DNA of 64,000 nt from Planctomycetota bacterium (lineage in GTDB: Bacteria > Planctomycetota > J058 > J103). The stretch covers positions 124,001 to 188,000 of the forward strand of contig BPJM01000004.1 in the NCBI GenBank assembly GCA_026004615.1. Direction: 5' to 3'. This document shows, in pieces, positions 22,885-31,487 of the stretch (its first letter is position 1; each line of letters opens with the position of its first letter). A program made the position numbers and the translations under genes. The notes under the pieces were generated by a model. The model did not search any database and was not told the origin of the DNA. It saw only the letters and a list, made by a program, of their open reading frames with translations.

Positions 22885-23784
22885 TCAGGCGCGCGGGTGC
22901 GCGGCGCAGTAGCTCTCGCGCATCCGCTCGGTGCTGACGTGGGTGTACAGCTGCGTGGTCGCCAGGCTCTCGTGCCCCAACAGTTCCTGGACGCTGCGCA
23001 GGTCCGCCCCGCGGTCGAGCAGGTGGGTGGCGAAGCTGTGGCGCAGGGTGTGCGGTGAGACGTGGGCGGGCAACCCCGAGCGCGTGCGATAGCGCGCCAG
23101 GGCGCGGCGCACGCTGCGTGCCGACAGCCGCGTGCCGTCGCGGTTGAGGAACACCGCCGGCTCTGGCCGCTCGGGCCGCAGCAGCCGCCGGCGCTCGCCG
23201 ACCAGATACGTGTGCAGCGCCGCCACCGCCACCGAGCCGATCGGTACCAGCCGCTCCCGCTCGCCCTTGCCGCGCACCCGGCACAGCCCCACCGCCAGGT
23301 CCAGGTCCTCGATGGTGAGCCCGACCAGCTCGGAGACCCGCATCCCGGTCGAATACAATAGCTCCAGGATCGCGCGGTCCCGGTCGGGGAAGGCATCCTG
23401 GGGGCCGGGCGCCTCCAGCAGCCGGCCGACCTCCTCCTCCAACAGATAGCGCGGTAGCCGCCGCGGCTGCTTGGGGCTGCGCACCAGCGCCGCCGGGCTG
23501 CAGGACAACACCCCGCGCCGGACGAGAAAGCGGAAGAACGAGCGAATCGCCGCCAGCTTGCGCGCGACCGTGGCGCGCGAGGCGCCGCTCGCATGCAGCT
23601 GAGCCAGAAAGCCGCGGATCGCCAGCCCGTCGACCTCGTGCGGCCGCAGCCCGTCCGCGTGACCCAAGAACTCCGCCAGATCGAGCAGGTCGCGGCTGTA
23701 GCCGCGGAGCGTGTGCGGCGAGACGCGCCGTTCGTGCCGCAGGTAGTCCAGGAAGCTGTTGACGTGATCCTGATCCATGCCCAT
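22885..23784 (-). CDS. xerC: Tyrosine recombinase XerC
   Basis: A 299-residue site-specific recombinase, the usual Xer size. An N-terminal SAM-like core-binding domain (FLDYLRHERRVSPHTLRGYS) precedes the catalytic domain with all active residues: STGMRVSEL (Arg), GKGERERLVPI (Lys), SPHTLRHSFATHLLD (His, Arg), LGHESLATTQLYTHV (His and the Tyr nucleophile). Xer proteins resolve chromosome dimers at dif. Length and motif spacing favour XerC/D over a phage integrase, and no phage genes are near. The start is ATG 23784 (alternative 23778); no strong ribosome site is visible. The much longer open frame upstream is a shadow. Confidence 0.9.
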   Translation of the reverse strand: MGMDQDHVNSFLDYLRHERRVSPHTLRGYSRDLLDLAEFLGHADGLRPHEVDGLAIRGFLAQLHASGASRATVARKLAAIRSFFRFLVRRGVLSCSPAALVRSPKQPRRLPRYLLEEEVGRLLEAPGPQDAFPDRDRAILELLYSTGMRVSELVGLTIEDLDLAVGLCRVRGKGERERLVPIGSVAVAALHTYLVGERRRLLRPERPEPAVFLNRDGTRLSARSVRRALARYRTRSGLPAHVSPHTLRHSFATHLLDRGADLRSVQELLGHESLATTQLYTHVSTERMRESYCAAHPRA

Positions 23785-23934
23785 GAGGCCCGCCCGCGCG
23801 CCGCGGCGGCGGCGCTGCCATCGTGATCGGCCCGTGGCGGCGCAACGCTTTACAGGAACCCCGGCCACGGCTAGCCTGCTGTTTCCCGGCGCGGTCGCAC
23901 GGTGCGCCCGCGCGGGCGTGCGAGGACGGAGTCC

Positions 23935-25410
23935 ATGGCGACGGTCCAGAGCCCGCCGCTCGCCTGTGTCGAGGTGGCACTGCAGGGCTGGACCGAACCC
24001 GGAGCGCTGGCGGCGCTGGCGGTGCGCCTGGGACGGCGGGGCGCGAGCTGCCTGCTGGATTCGGCGCTGTGCTGGCCCGGGCTCGGAGCGTGGAGCTTCA
24101 TCGCGATCGGGCCGCGCGCGGTGGTGCGCGCCGGCGCGGAGCAGGGGCCGGATGGCCTCCGGGCGCTGCGGCGCGCGCTGCGGGGGCTGCGCGAGGGTGC
24201 GCCGGCCGCGCGCTGGCGCGCCGCGCGCCGGCAGCTCGGCCTGCCGTTCGCCGGCGGGGCGATCGGCTGGATCGGCTACGAGTATGGCCGCCGCTTCGAG
24301 CCGCGGCGGCCGGGCCGGCCCGCACCGCCCCCGGCGGCGCAACCCGAACCGCCCGGATTGGCCTTCGCGGTCGTGCCGCATGTGCTCGCCCTGCACCGCC
24401 CGAGCGGCCGCGCCTGGCTGGCCGGGGTGCGGCGCGGTTTCGAAGCCGCGGCGCGCCGGCTCGCCGCGGCGCTCGGGGCGGGACCGCAGGCGGCGGTGCG
24501 CCAGGCCATGGCCGGCCTGCCGCCGCTCCGTCCGCTCGGCCACCCCCGCAGCAGCCTCGGCCGGTGCGCCTACGAGCGGGCCGTCGCCCGGGCGGTGCAA
24601 TACGTGTGGGCGGGGGATGTGTTCGAGGTCAACCTCTCGCAGCGCATCGAGGTGGCGCTCGGCGGCGAGGCCGCGCAGCCGCCGGGCGGGCGGGCGGTTG
24701 CGCTGTACGCGCGGCTCGGGCAGCTGGCGCCGGCCCCGTTCGCGGGGCTGCTGCGGATGGCGGGCTTCGCGGTGATCTCCGTCTCCCCGGAGCGGCTGCT
24801 CAGGCTGCGGGGGCGTGCGATCGAGACGCGCCCCATCAAGGGCACGCGGCCGCGCGGCGCCGACGCGGCCGAGGATGCGCGGCTGGCGGCCGCGCTCCGC
24901 GCCAGCCCCAAGGACCGCGCCGAGCTCGCGATGGTGGTGGACCTGGAGCGCAACGACCTGGGGCGGGTCGCCGAGCCCGGCACGGTGCGGGTGCGCGAGG
25001 CGGCGGGGCTGTACAGCTTCCCGGCGGTCCACCACCTGATGGCGCGGGTGACGGCGCGGCTGCGACGGGGGCGGGACGCGCTGGCGCTGCTGGAGGCGGT
25101 GTTCCCCGGCGGTTCGATCAGCGGGGCGCCCAAGCCCCGCGCGATGGAGATCATCGAGGAGCTGGAACCGGTGCGGCGGGGGGTCTACACCGGCGCCATC
25201 GGCTGGCTGGGCGCCGACGGCGAGCTGGATCTCAACGTCGCCATCCGCACCGTGGTCCTGCACGAGCGGCTGGGGATCGCGAGCTTCGGCGTCGGGGGCG
25301 CGGTGACGGCGGACAGCGAACCGGCGGCCGAGTACGAGGAGACGCTCGCCAAGGGGCGGGCGCTGGCACGCGCGCTGGGCTTCGAGATCGAAGAGATCGC
25401 GGGCGGATGA
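23935..25410 (+). CDS. pabB: Aminodeoxychorismate synthase component I
   Basis: A 491-residue chorismate-binding enzyme making 4-amino-4-deoxychorismate for folate. It has an N-terminal anthranilate-synthase-like region (GGAIGWIGYEYGRRFE) and a chorismate-binding core: GDVFEVNLSQRIE, ETRPIKGTRPRG (the PIKGT lysine typical of aminodeoxychorismate synthase), ELAMVVDLERNDLGRV, GSISGAPKPRAMEIIEELEP and VYTGAIGWLG. The ATG at 23935 has GAGGACGGA upstream and is divergent from xerC. The pabC-like gene follows directly, with the stop TGA inside an ATGATGA junction, matching a pabB-pabC operon. Confidence 0.92.
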   Translation: MATVQSPPLACVEVALQGWTEPGALAALAVRLGRRGASCLLDSALCWPGLGAWSFIAIGPRAVVRAGAEQGPDGLRALRRALRGLREGAPAARWRAARRQLGLPFAGGAIGWIGYEYGRRFEPRRPGRPAPPPAAQPEPPGLAFAVVPHVLALHRPSGRAWLAGVRRGFEAAARRLAAALGAGPQAAVRQAMAGLPPLRPLGHPRSSLGRCAYERAVARAVQYVWAGDVFEVNLSQRIEVALGGEAAQPPGGRAVALYARLGQLAPAPFAGLLRMAGFAVISVSPERLLRLRGRAIETRPIKGTRPRGADAAEDARLAAALRASPKDRAELAMVVDLERNDLGRVAEPGTVRVREAAGLYSFPAVHHLMARVTARLRRGRDALALLEAVFPGGSISGAPKPRAMEIIEELEPVRRGVYTGAIGWLGADGELDLNVAIRTVVLHERLGIASFGVGGAVTADSEPAAEYEETLAKGRALARALGFEIEEIAGG

Positions 25411-26291
25411 TGACCCCGGGCGCTGGCGCTGATCGAGGGCGAGGTGGTGCCGCGCGCCGGGGCGCGGGTGCCGCTCGCCGAGGGCCTGCTCGGGGGCGAG
25501 GGCGTGTTCGAGACGGTGCGGGTGGTACGCGGGCGCGCGGTCCGGCTGCCGGCGCACCTGGCACGGCTGCAGGCGGGGGCACGGGCCCTGGGGCTGCTCG
25601 GCGGACTGCCCGCCGCACCCCAGGCCGCGCTGGCCCCGCTGCTCGCGCGGTGGGGAGCGCAGGACGGGGTGCTGCGGCTGGTGCTCGTGGCCGCCGGCAG
25701 CGGCGGGCAGGACACCGCTGGCCGCGCAGAGGCGGCTGGTGCGGGCGCGGCGTGCTTCTGGGCGCTCTTGGAGCCACCGCGGCCGCTGCCGCCCGGGGCG
25801 CGCGAGCACGGGGTGGCGCTGGTGCTCGGCCCGCCCGGGCTCGCCGCGACCGGCCCCGCCGCCGGGCTCAAGACGCTGTCGCGGCTGGGCTGGCGGCTGG
25901 CGCGGCGCCAGGCGCACCGCCGGGGCGCCTTCGATGCGATCCTGCTCGATCATGCCGGACGGGTGTGCGAGACCACGGTCGCCAACCTGTTCTGGGCGGC
26001 CGGCGGCACGCTGTATACCCCGGCGCTGGAGCTGGGGGTGCTGCCGGGTACGGTGCGGGCCGAGGTGCTCGCGGCGGCGGCGCGGCTGGGGATCGCGGTG
26101 CGCGAGGGGGCGTTCACCTCCGGGGTGCTGGAGCGGGCCGAGGAGGCGTTTCTGACCAACGCGCTGGTGGGGGTGCTGCCCGTGGCGCGGATCGGCGAGC
26201 GCGCGTTGCCCCGCATCGGCAGGGCCGCTCGCGCGCCGGCTGGACAGAGAGCTGCGGGCGCAGGAGGAGGCGGGACGCGGCGGCGCCATGA
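25407..26291 (+). CDS. pabC: Aminodeoxychorismate lyase-like class IV aminotransferase, frameshifted at both ends
   Basis: The central frame (25444-26212) reads a class IV PLP enzyme: LLGGEGVFETVRVVRGRAVR, GLKTLSRLGWRLARRQA (PLP lysine in the GLKTLS block), FDAILLDHAGRVCETTVANL, VLPGTVRAEVL. It would convert aminodeoxychorismate to p-aminobenzoate and pyruvate, completing the step begun by PabB. No ATG lies in that frame at the start. Removing one G near 25416 joins the ATG overlapping the pabB stop to ALALIEGEVVP. Near 26212 the frame is lost again and the natural-looking tail (PLARRLDRELRAQ) is in another frame. The exact stop is uncertain, probably at the ATGA junction with the next gene. 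Confidence 0.7.
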   Translation: MMTPGAGADRGRGGAARRGAGAARRGPARGRGRVRDGAGGTRARGPAAGAPGTAAGGGTGPGAARRTARRTPGRAGPAARAVGSAGRGAAAGARGRRQRRAGHRWPRRGGWCGRGVLLGALGATAAAAARGARARGGAGARPARARRDRPRRRAQDAVAAGLAAGAAPGAPPGRLRCDPARSCRTGVRDHGRQPVLGGRRHAVYPGAGAGGAAGYGAGRGARGGGAAGDRGARGGVHLRGAGAGRGGVSDQRAGGGAARGADRRARVAPHRQGRSRAGWTESCGRRRRRDAAAP

Positions 26292-27071
26292 AGCTTGCGT
26301 TCATCTCCGACATCCATGGCAACCTGGAGGCGCTGGAGGCGGTCCTGGAGGACATCGACCGGCTGGGGGTGGACCGGATCGTCTGCCTCGGCGACATCGT
26401 CGGCTATGGTGCCAATCCGTACGAGACGGCGGAGGCGGTCTACTACGTGGCGGCGGTCACGGTGCACGGCAACCACGAGCTCATGGTCTGCCGCAAGCGC
26501 ATCGACGACGAGACGGTGAGCCCGCTGGCGGTGACCGCGGCACGCTGGACGCGCGAGCGCATGCGGCCGCGCGGGCCGCGCGGCCCGGAGGGCAGCCCCT
26601 CCGCCCTCAAGCACGAGATCTGGCGCTGGCTGGGCCGCCTCAAGCGCACCCATCGCTGGCGCTCCATGCTGTTCGCCCACGGGACGCCCGCCTCGGCGGA
26701 GGCCTACATCCTCAGCCGCGAGGATGCGCGCGAGGTCTTCGAGCACCAGATGGGAGATGCGCAGCTGTTGTTCGTCGGCCACACCCACGTGCCGGGGATC
26801 TTCCACTACGGCAAGGGGGGGGCGCATCACCTGGGTGCCGGGGGAAGAGGGCAAGGCGTATCGCGTGGGACGGCGGCCCATGATCGTGAACGTCGGCAGC
26901 GTCGGCCAGCCGCGCGATCACGATCCGCGGGCGTGTTACGCCGTGCTCGGGGAGGACGGCCGCATCCGCTACCGGCGGCTGGAGTACGATCTGGACACCG
27001 CGGTCGGCAAGCTGTTCGCCGAGAAGGAGCTGCCCAACGCGCTGGCCGAGCGCCTGCTGTGCGGGGAGTGA
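26288..27071 (+). CDS. Calcineurin-like metallophosphoesterase (one-base frameshift)
   Basis: About 260 residues of a YfcE/ApaH-like phosphoesterase. Metal-binding blocks: FISDIHGNLEAL, CLGDIVGYGANP, VTVHGNHEL, MLFAHGTP, LFVGHTHVPG and the C-terminal MIVNVGSVGQPRDHDPRACY. The first part is read from ATG 26288. At an 8-G run (26815-26822) the frame breaks, and deleting one G joins GIFHYGKG to RITWVPGEEGKAY and the rest through 27071. The C-terminal half is fully conserved, so this is probably a sequencing error. It overlaps the end of pabC; a relation to folate synthesis is not implied. Substrate unknown; protein phosphatase and cyclic-nucleotide roles are both known in the family. Confidence 0.8.
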
Positions 27072-27090
27072 GCGCGCCCCCGCCGCCGCC

Positions 27091-28950
27091 TCAGCCGCCG
27101 GACCCCAACCAGTGGCCGAGCGTCTGCAGCACGTGGGGGTTGAGCGCGATCGTCTGCACGAGCATGAACCCGCCGACACCGATGATGGCAGCGGCCGAGA
27201 TCACCGGCAGCGCCCGCACCAGCGCCGACTCGCCCACATCGAAACGCCGGTGCAGATAGCTGCGGCCGAGCACCATCGCAATCGCCACCGCGATCAGCAC
27301 CAGCCCCAGCCCGGCGCTGAAGGCGAGCAATAGCCAGATCCCCAGCACGAACCAGCCCTGCGCCCAGGAGAACATGGCGAGCGCGATCCCGGCCGGACAG
27401 GGCTGCATGCCGGCGAAGACGCCGAGCCAGAGCAGCTCCCGCAGCCCGCGCCGCGGCGCAGCGGCATGGCCGTGCGCGTGCGGGCCGTGGTGCTCGCGCT
27501 CGCGCACCACCGCCAGCTCCGGCGCCTGCCGCACCGGCTGCGCGTGGTCGTGCTCGTGGTGGTGGGGATCATCGTGGGCGTGGCCGTGATCGCCGTGCTC
27601 GTGCTCATGGTGCCCGTGGTGGTGGTGGTGGTGGTGGTGGTGATGATGATGATGGTGCTGGCCCCAGCCGTGCCCGTGCTCGTGATCGTGCATGGGCTCG
27701 CCGCGCCGCCACTGCCCGAGCCGCCGCCGCAGGATGGCCGCGCCGAGACCGATCACGAGCAGCGCCGCCAGCGCCTGCATGGCGAACTGCGTGACGCCGG
27801 CCGCCGTCTCGCGCCCCACCCCCGCCGCCCACGCCAGCGCCCAGGCGGCGAAGAACGCCAGATACACGCCTGTCATGTGCGAGGCGGTGGCGCTCAGCCC
27901 CAGCCACACGGCATCCCGGATCCGCCCCTGGGTGCCGAGCAGGTAGGCGGCCACCATGGACTTGCCGTGGCCGGGCGAGAACGCGTGCAGCGCTCCCCAC
28001 GCCAGGGCGACCAGAAACGCCAGCAGCAGGTGTTCGTCCCGCAGCGCGAGCAGCGCCGCCGTCTCCCGCTGTTCCGCCGCCCCGGTCCGCGCGGTGCCCG
28101 GCGGCGGAGCGATTTCTGCGTTCGCCGCCGCCGCCGGCTGCGCGGTGGCGCTGGGCGCCGCGCCGCCGGCCTGCTCGGGCCGCCGCCGGACCCCGATCGC
28201 CGCCAGGGCCTGTTCGGCGGTCTGTCGCATGCCCTGGGGGACCTCGGGCAGCGCCGCGCTCAGCGTGGCGGCCGCCGCCGCGTCGCGCCGCGCCAGCGCC
28301 TGGTGCACCCAGGGCGCGAACTCCACGTACAGCTCGACTCCGCGGGCGATCATCTTGACCTCGCTGCCGAACCGCTCCTGATGCGCCCCGGGCGGTCGCG
28401 GCTGCCAGGCGAAGTTGCGATAGAGGCTGCTGCCGGTAGGATCGGGCAGCCAGATCCACGATTCGCTGATCTCGTTGGTGAAGTTGCGGTCCTCGAACAC
28501 GAGCGTGTGCAACCCCGGTCCGATCTCGGGTGCGGACTCGAAGGTCCACCAGGTGTCGAAGGCCCCGTTGAGCTGGTGCATGTGCATGCCGGCGAGCGAT
28601 GGCCACAGCTTGCGGTCGACCAGCTTGAAGCCCAGCCGCTCGCCGTCGAGCCGCACCTCCAGCCCCATGAGCACCCGCGGCGCCATACGGTCGAGCCACG
28701 CCTCGATCTCCTCGGCCTGGATCACGTTGTCGCCGCTGGTCTCGACGAAGCGCGACAGCTGCTCGTAGCCCGCGATCGACGAGAAGCCCAGGTTGTACTG
28801 GATGGTGATCTTGCCCGGCTCGACCTTGATGTAGCTCTGCATGCCGAGCCCGACCGGCACCAGATGCGCAACCGCGGGCCGGCCGAACAGCACGAGCAGC
28901 GCGAGCGCGCCCGCCATCGCACGTACGGAGCACCGAGCGCAGCGCTTCAT
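27091..28950 (-). CDS. NicO/RcnA-type nickel-cobalt exporter with poly-His loop
   Basis: A 619-residue membrane protein. A signal peptide (MKRCARCSVRAMAGALALLV) is followed by about 220 residues of periplasmic-type sequence (IKVEPGKITIQYNLGFSS), then a NicO transporter core with the hallmark WGALHAFSPGHGKSMVAAYL, a very His-rich cytosolic loop containing 14 consecutive histidines plus many HEHEHGDHGHAH repeats, and GVFAGMQPCPAGIALAMFSW. It probably exports Ni or Co; the His loop would buffer or sense metal. The ATG at 28950 has GGGAG at good spacing; an ATG-less extension to 28977 is possible. The N-terminal extracytoplasmic domain is larger than in E. coli RcnA. Confidence 0.88.
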   Translation of the reverse strand: MKRCARCSVRAMAGALALLVLFGRPAVAHLVPVGLGMQSYIKVEPGKITIQYNLGFSSIAGYEQLSRFVETSGDNVIQAEEIEAWLDRMAPRVLMGLEVRLDGERLGFKLVDRKLWPSLAGMHMHQLNGAFDTWWTFESAPEIGPGLHTLVFEDRNFTNEISESWIWLPDPTGSSLYRNFAWQPRPPGAHQERFGSEVKMIARGVELYVEFAPWVHQALARRDAAAAATLSAALPEVPQGMRQTAEQALAAIGVRRRPEQAGGAAPSATAQPAAAANAEIAPPPGTARTGAAEQRETAALLALRDEHLLLAFLVALAWGALHAFSPGHGKSMVAAYLLGTQGRIRDAVWLGLSATASHMTGVYLAFFAAWALAWAAGVGRETAAGVTQFAMQALAALLVIGLGAAILRRRLGQWRRGEPMHDHEHGHGWGQHHHHHHHHHHHHHHGHHEHEHGDHGHAHDDPHHHEHDHAQPVRQAPELAVVREREHHGPHAHGHAAAPRRGLRELLWLGVFAGMQPCPAGIALAMFSWAQGWFVLGIWLLLAFSAGLGLVLIAVAIAMVLGRSYLHRRFDVGESALVRALPVISAAAIIGVGGFMLVQTIALNPHVLQTLGHWLGSGG

Positions 28951-29028
28951 GAGACGACTCCCGCCCCCCGCCCGCAATCCAGCAGGTACGTCGCGCAGGC
29001 CGGCTGTGATGGCCGCCGGCTCCCGCCC

Positions 29029-31365
29029 TCAGGTCAGTCGCTCCAGGTTCGCGTACTGCAATACCAGGGTCTTGGTGCCGATCCGCTCGAAGCGGACGCG
29101 GACGCGCCGGCCCACCCCGCTGCCGCTGACCTCGAGCACCTCGCCCTCCCCGAAGACCGCGTGCCGCACCCGCGCTCCGGCCACCAGCTCCGCCGCGGTG
29201 CTCCCCCCGGGGCGCACGGCCGCGGCGCGCGCGCGCAGCTCGCCGAGCCGGGCGGCGAAGGCGGCCGGCGGTGGCGCGCTGCGGCTCGGGGGCGGCTGCG
29301 GCAGGGGCGCCGCGGCGAGACGCAGGCCTGCGGTGCCGGTACGCTCCAGCACCTCGGACGGCAGTTCCGCCAGGAATCGGGAGGGCTGCGCGGTGCGCTC
29401 CCGCCCCCAGGTGCGCCGCACCATCGCCGAGGTCAGGGTGACGCGCCGGCGGGCGCGGGTCAGCCCCACGTACAATAGCCGCCGCTCCTCCTCCAGATCG
29501 CATGCGCTGTCCTCGCGCTCCAGCGGCAGCAGGCGGTCATCGAAGCCGACGATGAACACCTCGTCGAACTCCAGACCCTTCGCCGCGTGCAGGGTCATGA
29601 GCCGTACCGCCTCGCCGTCCGCCCCGTCCTCCTCGACCGCGCTCCACAGCGCTGCCTGGTCGAGCAGCGCCCGGTAGCCGCCTGCCGGCTCGCGCGCGTC
29701 CAGCTCGGCGGCGGCATTGAGCAGCGCCTCGACGTTGTCGGCGCGCGCCAGCTCCTGGGGATCGTCCGCGCCGCGCAGCGCCTCCAGGTAGCCGGTCCGC
29801 TCCAGCACCCGCTGGAGCAGCGGCAGCACCGGCGCCGGCGGCATCGCGCGCAGCTCGGCGAGCAGCTCGCGCAATCCGCTCAGCGCGCGCCGCTGCGGAG
29901 CGCGCAGCTGCTCCATCACCGCGGTGTCCTCGAGCAGCGTCCGCAACACGCTCCAGCCGCGGGTGGCTGCCCGCTCGGCGAGCCTGCCGAGCGTGCCGGC
30001 GCCCAGGTTGCCGGTCAGCCCGATCACGCGCGCCAGCGCCTGCTGGTCGTCGGGATTGGCGAGCAGTCGCAGCCACGCCAGCACATCCTTGACCTCGCGC
30101 CGCTGGTAGAACGGCACCGCCCCCACGACCCGATGCGGGATGCCGCGCCGGCGCAGCTCCTCTTCGAAGCGGCGCGAGAGCGCGTTGGCGCGGTAGAACA
30201 CCGCCAGCTCGCGCGCCGGGCAGCCGCCCTGCTCGAGCCGCGCCGCGATCTCGTCCGCCACCAGGCGCGCCTCCTCCTCGTCGCTCAGACAGCGCACCAG
30301 CCGCAGGGGCACGCCCTCGTCGTTGTCGGTGAACAGCCGGCGCGCGCGCCGCTCGCGATTGTGCTCGATCAGCCCCTCGGCCGCGCGCAGGATGGCGCGG
30401 GTCGAGCGGTAGTTGCGCTCCAGCCGCACCTCGCGCGCCGAGGGGTGGTCGCGCTCGAACTCCAGGATGTTGCGCAGGTCGGCCCCGCGCCACTTGTAGA
30501 TCGCCTGGTCCGGATCGCCCACCACGAACAGGTTGCCATCCGCGCCGGCCAAGAGGTTGGCGATCAGGTATTGCGGGCGGTTGGTGTCCTGGTACTCATC
30601 CACCAGCACGTGGCGGAAACGCGCCCGCAGTTCCTCGCGCACCTGCGGCTCGCGCTCGAGCAAAGCCAGCATCTTGAGCAGCAGGTCGTCGAAGTCGAGC
30701 GCGTTGAACTGCGCGAGCGCCTGCTCGTAGGCGCGGTAGACGCGCGCCACCACCTCGTCGCGCCAGCCGGCCGCCTGCTCGGCGAACGCCTCCGCGTCCA
30801 GCAGGCGGTTCTTCGCCTCGGAGATCCGTGCCAGCAGCGCGCCCGGCCGCCACTGCGCGGCATCGAGCTGGAGTTCGGCGAGCACCCGCTTGAGACAGGC
30901 CTTCTGGTCGTCGGTGTCGTAGATCGTGAAATCGCTCGTGCGCCCCGGCGGCCCGTAGCGCCGGAGCATCCGGGCGCAGAAGCTGTGGAAGGTCGAGACC
31001 AGCACGCCCTCGGCCGCGCCCCCGGCCCCCTCCGCCACCAGCAGCCGTTCGATGCGGGCGCGCATCTCCTCGGCCGCCTTGTTGGTGAAGGTGATCGCCA
31101 GGATGCGCCACGGCTCGACCCCGGCCCGCAGCACCAGCCACGCTACCCGCCTGGTGAGCACGCGCGTCTTGCCCGAGCCCGGGCCGGCGACCACGATCAT
31201 GGGGCCATCGAGGTGTGTCACCGCCTCGCGCTGCGCCGGGGTCAGATCGGCGAGCAGCGGGTCCGCCGCCGCCTCCGCGTCCCGGGGCGGGCCGGGCGAG
31301 TCGGTCCCGGGGGCGGTCGCCGCCGGCTCGGGCGGCAGCACACGGTCGAACAACGGGCCAGCCAT
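29029..31365 (-). CDS. uvrD: UvrD/Rep/PcrA-type SF1 DNA helicase
   Basis: A 778-residue ATP-dependent 3-5 helicase. Motifs in order: Q-motif LTPAQREAVTHLDGP, Walker A VAGPGSGKTRVL (about 59-70), TFTNKAAEEMRAR, STFHSFCARMLRRYG, VLVDEYQDTNRPQYL, VVGDPDQAIYKWRGA, LERNYRST, VRLMTLHAAKGLEFD, EEERRLLYVGLTRARRRVTL. The C-terminal RVRVRFERIGTKTLVLQYANL is a PcrA/UvrD-type Tudor-like end. It works in nucleotide-excision and mismatch repair or replication restart. Which of UvrD, Rep or PcrA cannot be decided. Divergent from moeA. Confidence 0.93.
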   Translation of the reverse strand: MAGPLFDRVLPPEPAATAPGTDSPGPPRDAEAAADPLLADLTPAQREAVTHLDGPMIVVAGPGSGKTRVLTRRVAWLVLRAGVEPWRILAITFTNKAAEEMRARIERLLVAEGAGGAAEGVLVSTFHSFCARMLRRYGPPGRTSDFTIYDTDDQKACLKRVLAELQLDAAQWRPGALLARISEAKNRLLDAEAFAEQAAGWRDEVVARVYRAYEQALAQFNALDFDDLLLKMLALLEREPQVREELRARFRHVLVDEYQDTNRPQYLIANLLAGADGNLFVVGDPDQAIYKWRGADLRNILEFERDHPSAREVRLERNYRSTRAILRAAEGLIEHNRERRARRLFTDNDEGVPLRLVRCLSDEEEARLVADEIAARLEQGGCPARELAVFYRANALSRRFEEELRRRGIPHRVVGAVPFYQRREVKDVLAWLRLLANPDDQQALARVIGLTGNLGAGTLGRLAERAATRGWSVLRTLLEDTAVMEQLRAPQRRALSGLRELLAELRAMPPAPVLPLLQRVLERTGYLEALRGADDPQELARADNVEALLNAAAELDAREPAGGYRALLDQAALWSAVEEDGADGEAVRLMTLHAAKGLEFDEVFIVGFDDRLLPLEREDSACDLEEERRLLYVGLTRARRRVTLTSAMVRRTWGRERTAQPSRFLAELPSEVLERTGTAGLRLAAAPLPQPPPSRSAPPPAAFAARLGELRARAAAVRPGGSTAAELVAGARVRHAVFGEGEVLEVSGSGVGRRVRVRFERIGTKTLVLQYANLERLT

Positions 31366-31437
31366 GCCGCCTATCCTACCATCCTCCGACCGCATCCCGG
31401 GGCGCGGTCGCCGGGCCGGCGCGGGACGCGGGGTGCC

Positions 31438-31464
31438 GATCTCCGCCGCCACTGGCCGGAGATC
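31438..31464. repeat. Inverted repeat in the uvrD-moeA divergent gap
   Basis: GATCTCCG (31438-31445) and CGGAGATC (31457-31464) are perfect 8-base arms with an 11-base loop, 24 bases before the moeA ATG. The 122-base gap between the divergent genes holds nothing else I can identify. It could be an operator or a leader hairpin. Low confidence in function. Confidence 0.4.
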
Positions 31465-31487
31465 CGCCATGCGCGTACATTCTCGGC

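Noticed and set aside
22885..23784. Phage or integron integrase
   Set aside because: Size and motif spacing fit chromosomal XerC, and no phage, attC or cassette genes are nearby.
23785..26397. Long minus-strand N-terminal extension of XerC
   Set aside because: XerC is complete at 299 residues from ATG 23784. The extension is antisense to pabB/pabC and has no conserved motif.
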